From: Ignavibacteria bacterium
GTDB taxonomy: Bacteria; Bacteroidota; Ignavibacteria; Tepidaquicellales; Tepidaquicellaceae
Assembly: GCA_026417495.1 (NCBI GenBank)
Contig: JAOADD010000018.1
Location: forward strand, 1 to 64,000
Length of the DNA: 64,000 nucleotides
Direction of reading: 5' to 3'
Positions 9,451 to 18,501 of the stretch are shown here, piece by piece (positions within the stretch are counted from its first letter, which is position 1; each line of letters opens with the position of its first letter). A program made the translations under genes and the position numbers. The notes beneath the pieces are model-generated. The model was not told where the DNA came from. It saw nothing but the letters and a program-made list of their open reading frames with translations, and did not search any database.

Positions 9451-10488
9451 TTATTGAATTACCTGTACTTCATCACCATCTTTTAAATATTGAAATCCTT
9501 CATAAATTATTTTATCTCCACGAGTTAGCCCATCAAGTATTATAACTTTATTATCAGTTCTACCACCCAGTTTAAGAATCTTTTTCCTCGCAATATTATT
9601 ATCGAGAACAAATACATATTTTTCTTCAACATTATCCACGATTAAATCCTGACTTAAAACTATTGCATTAGATATTGTAGATGTAGTAATTTCTAAATTT
9701 GCTGACATCTCAGGTTTCAATTTACCAGAAGGATTATTGATAACAATTTCTATTTCAAAAGTTCTTGACTGTGGGTTTATAGTTGGTGAGATGAAAGTAA
9801 TTTTTCCACTAAATTCTTCACCGGGAAAATCATCAAAAGTAATTTTAACTGATTTTCCTTTCTTTATATCCTGTACATATCTTTCAGGAATTCCTGCATT
9901 AATTTTTACCTTTGATATATCTACTATACTAATTACAGGTACACCTGGAGCAGCCATTTCACCTTTATTCATTATTTTAGCATCAACAATACCACTAATT
10001 GGGGATCTAATAAAACCTTTATTTAATCTTTTTAGATATACATTAACAGATTTCTCAGCAACATCAAGCTGCAGACCAGCATTAGTGAATTGTTGTTCAG
10101 TAGCAGCACCTTCAAGATATAGCTTTTGAACTCTCTCAAAGTTATCCTTTGCAAGATTATACTGAGCTACTGCTTGTTCATACATTGCAATATCAGTTTC
10201 TTTAGAAAGCCTTACAACCACTTCTCCTTTCCTTACTCTACTACCCTTTTCTTTTATATAAGTGATAATACCACCTTCTTCTGCTGAAAGTTTTCCATAA
10301 TTATACGCTTTTACAACTCCTACTACTTTGTATATTTCTTCAAATGGTTCTTCTTGAACATCCATTACTTTTACAGGTGGAATTTTTTTCTCAACAACAG
10401 GTTGTTCTTTTTTCTTCCCACAGGAAACTAATATAAAAAGTGGAATCAAAAGCGAAATTAATAAATATATTTTTTTCATATCTTTCAT
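9451..10488 (-). CDS. RND efflux periplasmic adaptor (membrane fusion protein), lipoprotein
   Basis: The 345-residue adaptor links the RND pump to the TolC channel. It begins with a lipoprotein signal (hydrophobic stretch then LVSCGKKK, acylated cysteine about residue 23). A biotinyl-lipoyl half-motif, an alpha-helical hairpin (about 105-150) and the second half-motif (IRSPISGIVDAKIMNKGEM) follow. The beta-barrel and membrane-proximal domains lie after residue 190 (FPGEEFSGKITFISP). It sits 17 bp after the TolC gene. Together with its neighbours it makes a complete pump. Confidence 0.9.
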   Translation of the reverse strand: MKDMKKIYLLISLLIPLFILVSCGKKKEQPVVEKKIPPVKVMDVQEEPFEEIYKVVGVVKAYNYGKLSAEEGGIITYIKEKGSRVRKGEVVVRLSKETDIAMYEQAVAQYNLAKDNFERVQKLYLEGAATEQQFTNAGLQLDVAEKSVNVYLKRLNKGFIRSPISGIVDAKIMNKGEMAAPGVPVISIVDISKVKINAGIPERYVQDIKKGKSVKITFDDFPGEEFSGKITFISPTINPQSRTFEIEIVINNPSGKLKPEMSANLEITTSTISNAIVLSQDLIVDNVEEKYVFVLDNNIARKKILKLGGRTDNKVIILDGLTRGDKIIYEGFQYLKDGDEVQVIQ

Positions 10489-10505
10489 ATAAGTATAAGT
10501 TTACT

Positions 10506-11813
10506 TCATTTAATTTCTAATAACCCTTCAAGTTCTGCTTTAGCTACTAAATATTCATACACAGCTTGAAGGTATGCAAGTTTACTCTGAGTTAATGTAA
10601 GTTCCGCATCTAATACATCTATTTGATTAATCACTCCATTCTTGAAACTTATTTTTGCAAGTTCATAACCTCTCTCCGCTAGGTTTACTGTTTCTTTTTG
10701 TGCGTTAATTCTTTTTTTCGCATCTTCCATCCTTAAAATAATGCTTTGTGCTTGAATTTTTAACTTTTCTTTTATGTCAACAATTTTTTCATCAGTTTTC
10801 TTAATCTCAAGTATTGTTTGACTTTTTTTAAATGGATTTGTAAATAAGTTAAAACTCCATTGCATGCCTATCCCTGCATTAACAACATTATAATATCTAT
10901 ACCTGAAAAATTTTCTGGTGTCATTCTCTCCAGCGTAAAGCGTATATTGACCAAATACATAAAACTTTGGTAAATAACTTGCTTCATCTATAGATAGTAG
11001 TTCCTCATTGATTTGTCTGTTAATACGAAGTAATCTGAGAGATACATTATTATCAAGCATCTTATTAATTATATCGTCTATGCTCATTGTAAACTCTGTG
11101 CTATCATAAATAAGACTACCAACTACATCAATATCTTCATCTGTCTTCAAGCCAATAGTATTTTTCAAATTCTTTTTACTTAATGTTAAGTTGCTTTCAG
11201 CTTTTGATAATTCAGGTTTTATGCTTTCAACTTTCACTTTTGCTCTAAGGTAATCAAACTCTGTTACGGTACCATTCCTATATCTTATCTCCACAACATT
11301 TAAATTATCTTGAGCATTTTGAAGTGATTTTTTATTTACTTCAACAACTTCTTTAAGTAGCAGGACACTTAAAAAAGATTTTTTAACTTCAGTTGCGACT
11401 TTAGCTTCTAATGCATTAACATTTTCAGTTGATAACTTTGAATAATATTTTGCAATATTAATGCCCTGAAAAATTGGAGTACCAAGTATTGGGATTGGTT
11501 GTGATAATTCCAATGTTGTGTTAATAGTATTATCCGTACCAACTTCAAACTTTTGTCCAAAAATATCGAATACTTGTTTTTTAAAAGCCCTTGAATAAAC
11601 TGACCTCACATTAAGTGATGGAATTAAGCTTTCATTATATGTCTGAGTAACTTTATAGTCTGCAATTAACTTATCATACCTTGCATTAACTAATTCAGTA
11701 TTGTTTCTGAATGCTTCATTAATTGCTTCTCTTAATGTAAATACTTTTACTTCCTGAGTATAAGCGGAAGCTATTATTAGAAATGAAAATATTATTAAAA
11801 ATTTTCTAAACAT
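10506..11813 (-). CDS. TolC-family outer-membrane efflux protein
   Basis: This 435-residue protein has a cleavable signal peptide (IIFSFLIIASAYTQ) and two outer-membrane-efflux repeats rich in long amphipathic helices: FTLREAINEAFRNNTEL near the start and, in the second half, MLDNNVSLRLLRINRQI. Trimers form the exit duct through the outer membrane and periplasm. Its start overlaps the end of the TetR gene by 8 bp, so translation is probably coupled and the regulator controls its own operon. Confidence 0.9.
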   Translation of the reverse strand: MFRKFLIIFSFLIIASAYTQEVKVFTLREAINEAFRNNTELVNARYDKLIADYKVTQTYNESLIPSLNVRSVYSRAFKKQVFDIFGQKFEVGTDNTINTTLELSQPIPILGTPIFQGINIAKYYSKLSTENVNALEAKVATEVKKSFLSVLLLKEVVEVNKKSLQNAQDNLNVVEIRYRNGTVTEFDYLRAKVKVESIKPELSKAESNLTLSKKNLKNTIGLKTDEDIDVVGSLIYDSTEFTMSIDDIINKMLDNNVSLRLLRINRQINEELLSIDEASYLPKFYVFGQYTLYAGENDTRKFFRYRYYNVVNAGIGMQWSFNLFTNPFKKSQTILEIKKTDEKIVDIKEKLKIQAQSIILRMEDAKKRINAQKETVNLAERGYELAKISFKNGVINQIDVLDAELTLTQSKLAYLQAVYEYLVAKAELEGLLEIK

Positions 11814-12477
11814 TCTTTTTTATTTTATTTCTGCTTTGAGATTTCTTTCTTTTATTAATTTTTTTTGAGTAGCGCAATTTTAAAATTTTATTGTATAGCA
11901 TTCTACCCTTTTCATTTAATATACCACTCAATTGAAAATTAAAAATAAATTCTACCAGTTCCTTCAAAGAATACTCTTTCGACACCGCCATAGTTGGGAC
12001 TAACAAAGAATGGGTTATTGCATTACTTGCGTGTATTATCAAATCAGAAGGAAGTTCTTTATTTATTAAGTTTTCCTTTTTTCCCTGTTCAATCAAATTT
12101 TTCAATCTGGAATAAATATTACATATTTCAAAATCATGTACTTTCTGCCATAATTTAGGAGTATGCATTCTTAAGTCTCTAAACCATAAATTACTATATT
12201 TAGAAATCTCTTGCATATAATATTCATATATACTTATTATTTTTTCTACAACATTTCCTTTAGAATTAATAATTGAATTTAATTTATTCTTGCCTTCCTC
12301 AAGTTCCTTACATACTATTACCTCAAGCAGGACCTCCTTTGATGGAAAATATTTATAAAGAGTCTTTTTGCTTATCTGTAGACCTGAAGAAATCGATTCC
12401 ATAGAAGTTTTATGGAATCCATTACTAAAAAAAACTTCCCTTGCATAAAGTATTATATTCTCTTTTATATCTATCAC
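11806..12477 (-). CDS. TetR/AcrR-family repressor of the efflux operon
   Basis: The 223-residue regulator has an N-terminal helix-turn-helix at about 10-50 (AREVFFSNGFHKTSMESIS, then GLQISKKTLYKYFPSKEVLL), the standard TetR signature. The C-terminal ligand-binding part is variable, with a very basic tail (KKINKRKKSQSRNKIKK). As first gene of the efflux operon it likely represses itself and the pump until a substrate binds. A matching inverted repeat lies over the predicted transcription start just upstream. Confidence 0.88.
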   Translation of the reverse strand: MIDIKENIILYAREVFFSNGFHKTSMESISSGLQISKKTLYKYFPSKEVLLEVIVCKELEEGKNKLNSIINSKGNVVEKIISIYEYYMQEISKYSNLWFRDLRMHTPKLWQKVHDFEICNIYSRLKNLIEQGKKENLINKELPSDLIIHASNAITHSLLVPTMAVSKEYSLKELVEFIFNFQLSGILNEKGRMLYNKILKLRYSKKINKRKKSQSRNKIKKNV

Positions 12478-12497
12478 TTTTAAAGAAAAGTTATAAA

Positions 12498-12525
12498 GGA
12501 AACTAAAAAAGTATAAATCGTTTCC
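12498..12525. promoter_or_regulatory. candidate TetR operator (inverted repeat)
   Basis: GGAAAC (12498-12503) and GTTTCC (12520-12525) form a perfect 6-bp inverted repeat with 16 nt between the arms. One arm abuts the -10 of the promoter upstream of the TetR gene, so a bound dimer would cover the start site. Position and symmetry suit autorepression. Only one copy is seen. Confidence 0.4.
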
Positions 12526-12554
12526 AAAATATAAACATAAAAATTAAAAGTCAA
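12526..12554 (-). promoter_or_regulatory. promoter of the TetR-RND efflux operon
   Basis: On the minus strand TTGACT (12554-12549), a 17-nt spacer and TATTTT (12531-12526) make a sigma-70-like promoter. The same bases read as TTG-N18-TATATTTT or TTG-N20-TATTTTGG in the Bacteroidota style. Start of transcription is expected near 12519, about 40 nt before the TetR ATG. Confidence 0.45.
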
Positions 12555-12559
12555 GATAA

Positions 12560-13198
12560 TTAGACAGTGGATTTTTTTCTTTGTTTTATTTTATAAGAAA
12601 TATATTTATAGATTGCAGGAGAAATTGATAAAAATACTACAATAACAATAACTTTTTCGATGTGTTTTTCTATATTCGGTATTACACTACCAAGAAAATA
12701 CCCTGTTAAAGTCATTGATAATACCCAGAGTATCCCACCGAAAACATTATACTTAAAAAAGTCTATATACCTCATCTGTGCAATCCCTGCAACTGTAGGG
12801 GCAAAAGTTCTTATTATTGGCATAAACCTTGCTAAAACAATTGTTATTCCACCGTATTTGTCATAGAAATTCTTTGTCTTTATAAGATAATCTTTTCTAA
12901 AAAAAAATGATTGCTCTTTTTTAAAAAGCAATGGACCAGATTTATACCCAATCCAATACCCAACTGCATCACCAATAACAGCAGCAGGTATTAATAATAA
13001 ATTCAAAAAATAAATATTCAAATCACCTTTCGCAGCAAAAAGACCAGCAGTCACAAGCAAAGAATCTCCTGGCAAAAAGAACCCTGCAAGCAATCCTGTT
13101 TCTGCAAAAATAATCCCAAATAGACCAATATATCCAACTGTTCTAATTAAATTCTGAACATCATAAATATAATCAAAGAATTCCTTTATCCATTCCAA
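12560..13198 (-). CDS. DedA-family membrane protein, TTG start
   Basis: This 212-residue polytopic protein carries DedA marks: [27 protein letters not shown] near residues 22-52 and the arginine motif [20 protein letters not shown] near 123-142. DedA/VTT proteins act as lipid (undecaprenyl-phosphate or phospholipid) flippases that need the proton gradient. The start is TTG at 13198. No in-frame ATG is close, and a good AGGAG lies 7 nt upstream in the 15-bp gap behind the helicase gene, which suggests co-transcription with it. Confidence 0.9.
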   Translation of the reverse strand: [212 protein letters not shown]

Positions 13199-13205
13199 TG
13201 TAATT

Positions 13206-13210
13206 CTCCT
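13206..13210 (-). promoter_or_regulatory. Shine-Dalgarno site fixing the TTG start of the DedA gene
   Basis: AGGAG on the minus strand lies 7 nt before the TTG at 13198. Most genes in this window lack a clear purine-rich site, so this one supports the unusual start. Confidence 0.65.
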
Positions 13211-13213
13211 TTT

Positions 13214-15439
13214 TTAATTATCCATTACACGTAATTTTGCGTATTTTAAAACAATTTTCTTTAATCCAAAATCATTGAATAATATTACCGCTCTTTTTTC
13301 TAAACCATTCCCTGATACTGATTGAACAACACCACTTCCAAATGTGTTATGAAAAACCTTTACGCCCGCTCTTATATCAGAGAAACAGTCATCAGATAAA
13401 TTATAATCATAAACAATTGTTTGATCTCTATTATTAGTAATATTTTTATTCTTAAAAATAGAAATATTAACAGCAGGTGCTTCTTGGTCTAAGAATAGTT
13501 TGTTTTTTGAAAATTTTTCATACACGATACATTTATCAAGTACATCTTGAGAAATTTCTGATAAGAATCTCGACTTCAATTGAAATTTTAGCTCTCCATA
13601 TCTATATCTTTGATTGGAATATGTTATGTATAGCTTTTCTTTTGCTCTTGTAACAGCAACGTAAAATAATCTCCTCTCCTCCTCTAACTCTTCAGCAATA
13701 TCAAAGGAACTACTTAAAGGGAAGAGGCCATCTTCTAAACCTGTAATAAAAACAACTGAAAACTCAAGTCCTTTTGCTGAATGAGCAGTCATCAAAGTAA
13801 CTGCATTTTTTTTATCATCAAGTTCGTCAATATCGGTAATCAAAGAAACCTGTTCTAAAAATCCTTCCAAAGTTGGGTTCTCATTAGTATCATAATATTC
13901 TCTTACAGCAGATTTAAATTCCTGAATATTGTTAATCCTCTCGTCTGCTTCAGATGTGTTCTCCAGCTTTAGTTTAGGAATGATACCAATCTCATCTATT
14001 ATTCCGCTGACAAATTCATGAACTTTCAATTCATCTTTCAGAGTTATGTATTTTTTAATGAAATCACTAAAGTGTATTAAAGTGTTTTTAATACCATTTT
14101 TAACTTCAATATAATTTTGTATATCTTCTAAAACCTTGTAAAGTGAAATATTCTTTTCTTTTGCTATTGATTGAATTTTCTCTATAGTTGCTTTTCCAAT
14201 CCCCTCTCTTAAGTTTAATGCTCTAAGTAATGCTTCATTATCATTTGAATTAGCAATAACTTTTAAATATGATAATATATCTTTTATCTCTTTTCTTTGG
14301 TAGAATTTTATACCCCCAACAATATTATAAGGTATAGAATTATTTCTAAATGTCTCTTCAAAAGAACGAGATTGAGCATTTGTTCTATAAAGAATTGCTA
14401 TATCTTTAAAGTTGATTTTCTTTGAATGCATCTCTTCCTTTATTAACTTCGCAATTCTAAAAGCTTCATCACGATCTGAAATCATCTCAATAATATGTAC
14501 TTTTTCTCCTTCCTTATTTGCCGTCCATAGGTTTTTCTCTATTCTTTTTTTATTCTTTTTTATAATATCATCTGCAACCGCAAGTATCATTTTTGTTGAG
14601 CGGTAATTTTGCTCTAACTTGAAAAGTTTCACATTTTTAAATTCTCTTTGAAAATCAAATATATTGTCAATTTTTGCTCCACGCCATCTATAAATTGACT
14701 GTGCATCATCCCCAACAATTGATATATTGAAATACTTACTGCTTAACAATTTCAACGCAATATATTGAGCATGATTAGTATCCTGATACTCATCTACAAG
14801 AATAAATTTGAATCTTTCCTGATATTTTTCAAGAACATCTGGATATCTTTCAAATAATTCGATTGGTTTTATTAACAAGTCATCAAAATCCATTGCATTA
14901 TTTTGCTTAAGTAATGATTGGTAATCAGTATAAATTTCTAAGAAAGTTTTTTCAAAAGAATTTTCAGGTTCAAGATGTTCAGGCAAAATAATTTGTGTTT
15001 TATATGCACTAATAACACTTTGAATTCCATATGGGTTGAATTTTTCTACTGATATACCTTTTCCCAGCATGATTTTTTTTATCAACGAAATAGAATCATC
15101 ATCATCATAAATAGAAAAACTTCTACTATAACCAAGTTTGTCAGCTTCGAACCTCAGAATACGAGCAAATATAGAATGAAAAGTTCCAATCCACATTTTT
15201 TGAGCAGCATCACCCGTTAGGTTAATAACTCTTTGCTTCATTTCCCCGGCTGCTTTATTTGTAAAGGTAAGTGCTAAAATCTCATATGGACTCACACCAG
15301 AATCAATAAGATAAGCAATTTTATAAGTTAAAACACGAGTTTTACCACTCCCTGCACCTGCAACAATCATACAGGGTCCCTCAATATTAACAACAGCTTT
15401 CCTCTGCTCAGGATTTAAAACAGAAAGGTCTAAACTCAT
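13214..15439 (-). CDS. UvrD/PcrA-type superfamily 1A DNA helicase
   Basis: This 741-residue 3'-5' helicase acts in excision repair and removal of stalled polymerases and recombinases. Motifs appear in order: Q motif region LNPEQRKAV (8-16), Walker A GAGSGKT (28-34), TFTNKAAGEM (motif Ia), LVDEYQDTN (motif II), GDDAQSIYRWRGA (III), EQNYRS (IV) and LMTAHSAKGLEF (V). VAVTRAKEKLYI (VI) follows. The C-terminal GVKVFHNTFGSGVV, with the beta strands after it, resembles the PcrA Tudor-like domain that binds RNA polymerase. It is divergent from rlmN. Confidence 0.93.
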   Translation of the reverse strand: MSLDLSVLNPEQRKAVVNIEGPCMIVAGAGSGKTRVLTYKIAYLIDSGVSPYEILALTFTNKAAGEMKQRVINLTGDAAQKMWIGTFHSIFARILRFEADKLGYSRSFSIYDDDDSISLIKKIMLGKGISVEKFNPYGIQSVISAYKTQIILPEHLEPENSFEKTFLEIYTDYQSLLKQNNAMDFDDLLIKPIELFERYPDVLEKYQERFKFILVDEYQDTNHAQYIALKLLSSKYFNISIVGDDAQSIYRWRGAKIDNIFDFQREFKNVKLFKLEQNYRSTKMILAVADDIIKKNKKRIEKNLWTANKEGEKVHIIEMISDRDEAFRIAKLIKEEMHSKKINFKDIAILYRTNAQSRSFEETFRNNSIPYNIVGGIKFYQRKEIKDILSYLKVIANSNDNEALLRALNLREGIGKATIEKIQSIAKEKNISLYKVLEDIQNYIEVKNGIKNTLIHFSDFIKKYITLKDELKVHEFVSGIIDEIGIIPKLKLENTSEADERINNIQEFKSAVREYYDTNENPTLEGFLEQVSLITDIDELDDKKNAVTLMTAHSAKGLEFSVVFITGLEDGLFPLSSSFDIAEELEEERRLFYVAVTRAKEKLYITYSNQRYRYGELKFQLKSRFLSEISQDVLDKCIVYEKFSKNKLFLDQEAPAVNISIFKNKNITNNRDQTIVYDYNLSDDCFSDIRAGVKVFHNTFGSGVVQSVSGNGLEKRAVILFNDFGLKKIVLKYAKLRVMDN

Positions 15440-15551
15440 TTATGCAGAATTTTGAAAATATTATTATACAAAATAAATAAATTAATAAATATAAAAAACT
15501 AAAAATCCGATTTTAGTTGCTAAAAATAAAATAATTAAACATTTTATATAA

Positions 15552-16646
15552 ATGTTATTGGATATTTATAATTATACTTTGGGTGAACTAGAAAAATTTT
15601 TACAAGAAGACAATATAGAAAATTATAGAGCAACTCAAATTTATCAAGCACTTCATAAAAGAATTATTTTTAATTTTAATGATATAAAAAATATTCCTGA
15701 ATCTTTAAGGCATTACTTATCGAATAAATTTAAAATCCCGAGACTTAAATTAATAGATCTACAAATTTCAAGAACAACAAAAACTAAAAAATATTTATTT
15801 GAATTACCTGATTCGGACCTTCCCGTCGAGACTGTCTTTATGCAAGAAAAAGGAAGGACAACTTTATGCATATCAGTACAATCAGGATGTAACCTTGGTT
15901 GTGTATTCTGTTCTACAGGATATTTCGGATTTAAAAAAAATTTATCGGTCAGTGAAATTTTATTACAGATTTATGAAATAATAGGATTGGAAAAAATTTA
16001 TCCTACAAACATCGTTTATATGGGTATGGGAGAACCATTCCTAAATTATGATAATTTTTTAAAATCATTAAAAATATTGTGTTCGGGTAATGGTTTGAAT
16101 ATTAATTCCTCAAAAATAACTGTATCAACAATCGGTCTGAAAAGTAAAATAAAAAAATTTGCAGATGACATAACTTCGGAAGAAAACAAAGATATTAAAA
16201 AGGTGAAATTAGCTCTTTCATTACATTCCACAGATAACGGAATTAGAGATATGCTTATTCCAATTTCCAAAAAGAATAAATTATCAGAAATTTATAACGA
16301 GTTAATATACTATTATAGAAAAACGGGTACAAAAATAACTTATGAATATATATTTTTAAAAAACATAAATAATAAAAGTGACGATGTAAAAAGACTTATA
16401 AAACTGTCAAAAATGGTGCCGTCAAATGTAAACATTATTAGATACCATCCTACAGAACAGAAAAACTTTTTAGAATTATGCAATAATTATTCAGAAGATG
16501 ATATTAATGAATTTATTGAGAAATTACGAAAAGGAAAAGTTGTCGTAAATTTAAGGAAAAGCAATGGAATAGACATCAAGGCTGCTTGTGGCCAACTAGC
16601 CGCAGAAAATTATAATAAAATTAAAAATAATAATTTTTATGTATAA
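15552..16646 (+). CDS. rlmN: dual-specificity 23S rRNA/tRNA adenine-C2 methyltransferase RlmN
   Basis: This 364-residue radical-SAM enzyme methylates A2503 of 23S rRNA and A37 of some tRNAs. The cluster cysteines are C113, C117 and C120 (SGCNLGCVFCSTG). The mechanistic pair is C106 (TTLCISVQ) and C346 (IKAACGQLA). MGMGEPFLNYDN is the usual SAM-binding glycine stretch. Only an ATG at 15552 gives the full N-terminus. Its end overlaps adk by 8 bp, so the two genes form an operon. Confidence 0.95.
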   Translation: MLLDIYNYTLGELEKFLQEDNIENYRATQIYQALHKRIIFNFNDIKNIPESLRHYLSNKFKIPRLKLIDLQISRTTKTKKYLFELPDSDLPVETVFMQEKGRTTLCISVQSGCNLGCVFCSTGYFGFKKNLSVSEILLQIYEIIGLEKIYPTNIVYMGMGEPFLNYDNFLKSLKILCSGNGLNINSSKITVSTIGLKSKIKKFADDITSEENKDIKKVKLALSLHSTDNGIRDMLIPISKKNKLSEIYNELIYYYRKTGTKITYEYIFLKNINNKSDDVKRLIKLSKMVPSNVNIIRYHPTEQKNFLELCNNYSEDDINEFIEKLRKGKVVVNLRKSNGIDIKAACGQLAAENYNKIKNNNFYV

Positions 16647-17208
16647 ATTAATAATATTTGGTGCTCCAGGAGCTGGAAAAGGAACACAAGCTGATTTACT
16701 AGCAAAAAAATTGGATTTATTCCATTTCTCTACAGGAAACTATCTGAGAGAATTAGCAACAAAAGAAACCCAAATAGGGAAAAAAGTTAAACAAATCCTT
16801 GATAAAGGGGAACTTGTACCTGACGATATAATGATTGAAATAATAAAAGAAGCATTAGAAAATAACAATAAACAAAATGGTTTTATATTAGACGGGTTCC
16901 CAAGAACAATAAGGCAAGCAGAAGAACTTGATAAAATATTTAAAAGCATGAATTTACATGATATTATAGTAATATATTTAAATGTACCTGATGAAGAAAT
17001 TATTAAAAGATTACTACTACGAGGTAGAAGTGATGACAATGAGGAAATAGTAAGAAAACGTTTATCAGTATATAAAGAAACAACTTCAAAAGTATTGGAA
17101 TATTATAAAACAAACAATAAAAAAATTGTTGAAGTAAATGGAATAGGAGATATTGAAGAAATTAATAATATTATAATATCAAAAATTACAAAAAATTATT
17201 ATATTTGA
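16639..17208 (+). CDS. adk: adenylate kinase, short-LID form
   Basis: This enzyme interconverts ATP + AMP and 2 ADP. The 189-residue protein has the P-loop GAPGAGKGTQ at about 8-17, the AMP-binding FSTGNYLRE and FILDGFPRT, and the arginine stretch RLLLRGRSDDNEEIVRKRL. The LID between those last arginines is short and has no zinc-binding cysteines, which explains the length below the usual 215. Its start lies inside the end of rlmN (8-bp overlap), implying coupled translation. Confidence 0.94.
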   Translation: MYKLIIFGAPGAGKGTQADLLAKKLDLFHFSTGNYLRELATKETQIGKKVKQILDKGELVPDDIMIEIIKEALENNNKQNGFILDGFPRTIRQAEELDKIFKSMNLHDIIVIYLNVPDEEIIKRLLLRGRSDDNEEIVRKRLSVYKETTSKVLEYYKTNNKKIVEVNGIGDIEEINNIIISKITKNYYI

Positions 17209-17234
17209 AAGAAGATTTTTTTTAGAATTTTAAA

Positions 17235-17263
17235 TTGCAATTTAAAAATATTAAGTATATTTT
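17235..17263 (+). promoter_or_regulatory. candidate promoter of the STAS gene
   Basis: TTG (17235-17237), an 18-nt spacer and TATATTTT (17256-17263) resemble the TTG-N18-TATATTTT sites upstream of the TetR gene and of the gene at 26447-27550. It would start transcription shortly before the ATG at 17287. Confidence 0.3.
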
Positions 17264-17286
17264 TACAAAATTAATTATCAAAATTT

Positions 17287-17649
17287 ATGCCTTCAAAAAT
17301 AAAAACAACAGAGTTAAAAGAGTTAGGGATTGTTATATTAGAGCCAAAAGGTAATTTCGTAGGCGGTGATGAGACTGATGAGCTAAGAGAAACAATAAAA
17401 AAATATGCTGAGGAAGGAAATAATAAAATGATAATTGATCTTGGTGATGTTATATACCTAAATAGCACAGCACTTGGGGTATTAATATCCGCACATGCGA
17501 ATTATGCAAAAAGAGATGGTAAAATAGTTTTATGTCAATTGAGTAAGAATCTGGAAAACTTGTTTATAATTACAAAATTATCATTAATTTTTGACGCTTA
17601 TTCAAATCAAGATGAAGCAGTCAGAAGTTTTACGCAAAATAAAAATTAA
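17287..17649 (+). CDS. STAS-domain protein, anti-sigma-factor antagonist family
   Basis: The whole 120-residue protein is one STAS domain of the SpoIIAA/RsbV kind. The phosphorylatable serine would be S60 in VIYLNSTALGVLISAH, inside the conserved D-x-x-x-hydrophobic-N-S-x-G-hydrophobic pattern. Such proteins switch partners with a serine kinase/anti-sigma factor. No kinase, phosphatase or sigma factor gene is nearby, so the partner is elsewhere. It lies 37 bp upstream of the ExbB-like gene and could be co-transcribed with it. Confidence 0.88.
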   Translation: MPSKIKTTELKELGIVILEPKGNFVGGDETDELRETIKKYAEEGNNKMIIDLGDVIYLNSTALGVLISAHANYAKRDGKIVLCQLSKNLENLFIITKLSLIFDAYSNQDEAVRSFTQNKN

Positions 17650-17672
17650 CTTATTTAATAATTAAAGCTATC

Positions 17673-17678
17673 GGAGGT
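17673..17678 (+). promoter_or_regulatory. Shine-Dalgarno site of the ExbB-like gene
   Basis: GGAGGT, 8 nt before the ATG at 17687, is one of the strongest ribosome-binding sites in the window and suggests high translation. Confidence 0.6.
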
Positions 17679-17686
17679 TAAACCAA

Positions 17687-18466
17687 ATGAAAAAATCCGG
17701 TTTATTTTCAGCTATTTTAATTATCATTGCACTTATTGTATCTGCATTGATTTACTATTTATGGTTCGGGAATCCTGCATATTTTAAAGACCCAGAAACC
17801 AAAAACACACCTGCAAATTTGCTAGGTGCTGCATACAAAGGTGGTCCTGTGCTTATTTTCTTGATGACTGTAAGTTTTATGGTAATTACCTATGCTGTAG
17901 AAAGAGGATTATCATTAGCTAAAGCAAAAGGTAGAGGAAACATTGAACCATTCTTAAAGAATATACAACTTGCTTTAAGAGATGGTAACATTGAAGAAGC
18001 AATTGCACTCTGCGATAGACAAAAAGGCTCAATTGCAAACATTATAAAACAAGGTTTAGAAAGATATCAATTACTTGCTGCTGAAAAAGATATGAGTGCG
18101 GAAGATAAATTAATGGATGTTAGAAATGCCATAGAAGAAGCAATGGGACTTGAATTACCATTGCTTAATACCAATTTATCTGCACTTGCCACATTAGCAT
18201 CAGTATCAGTACTCATCGGTCTATTAGGAACAGTAGTGGGTATGATTAGGTCATTCCAAGCATTAGCAACTGCTGGAACTCCTAATGCAGCAGAGCTTTC
18301 AGCTGGTATATCAGAAGCACTATTTAACACTGCATTTGGACTTTTTGGAGCAATAATGGGAACAATTTTTTATAATTTCTATTTAACTAAGGTAGGAAAA
18401 ATCACCTATATGATTGACGAAGCTACTTACAACATTCTGGCTTTGATTGCTTTGAAAGATAAATAA
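17687..18466 (+). CDS. exbB: MotA/TolQ/ExbB-family proton channel protein
   Basis: This 259-residue inner-membrane protein has an N-terminal TM helix (about 7-27), a second TM near 50-70 and the paired helices of the MotA/TolQ/ExbB domain at about 160-240 (LATLASVSVLIGLLGTVVGMIRSFQ, which includes the conserved GLLGTV). With ExbD partners it uses the proton gradient to drive an outer-membrane process. Two ExbD-like genes follow directly. The absence of flagellar genes and the ExbD neighbours favour ExbB/TolQ over MotA. Confidence 0.87.
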   Translation: MKKSGLFSAILIIIALIVSALIYYLWFGNPAYFKDPETKNTPANLLGAAYKGGPVLIFLMTVSFMVITYAVERGLSLAKAKGRGNIEPFLKNIQLALRDGNIEEAIALCDRQKGSIANIIKQGLERYQLLAAEKDMSAEDKLMDVRNAIEEAMGLELPLLNTNLSALATLASVSVLIGLLGTVVGMIRSFQALATAGTPNAAELSAGISEALFNTAFGLFGAIMGTIFYNFYLTKVGKITYMIDEATYNILALIALKDK

Positions 18467-18501
18467 TTAAAATTTTGAAAATTTAACTTTTACTAACTGA
18501 T

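Noticed and set aside
9737-10129. Plus-strand open frame of 130 residues inside the efflux adaptor gene
   Set aside because: It is antisense to a clear membrane-fusion protein. Its hydrophobic look comes from the reverse reading of lysine/glutamate codons.
17687-18466. MotA flagellar motor protein
   Set aside because: It is followed by two ExbD/TolR genes and there are no flagellar genes, so the ExbB/TolQ role is far more likely.
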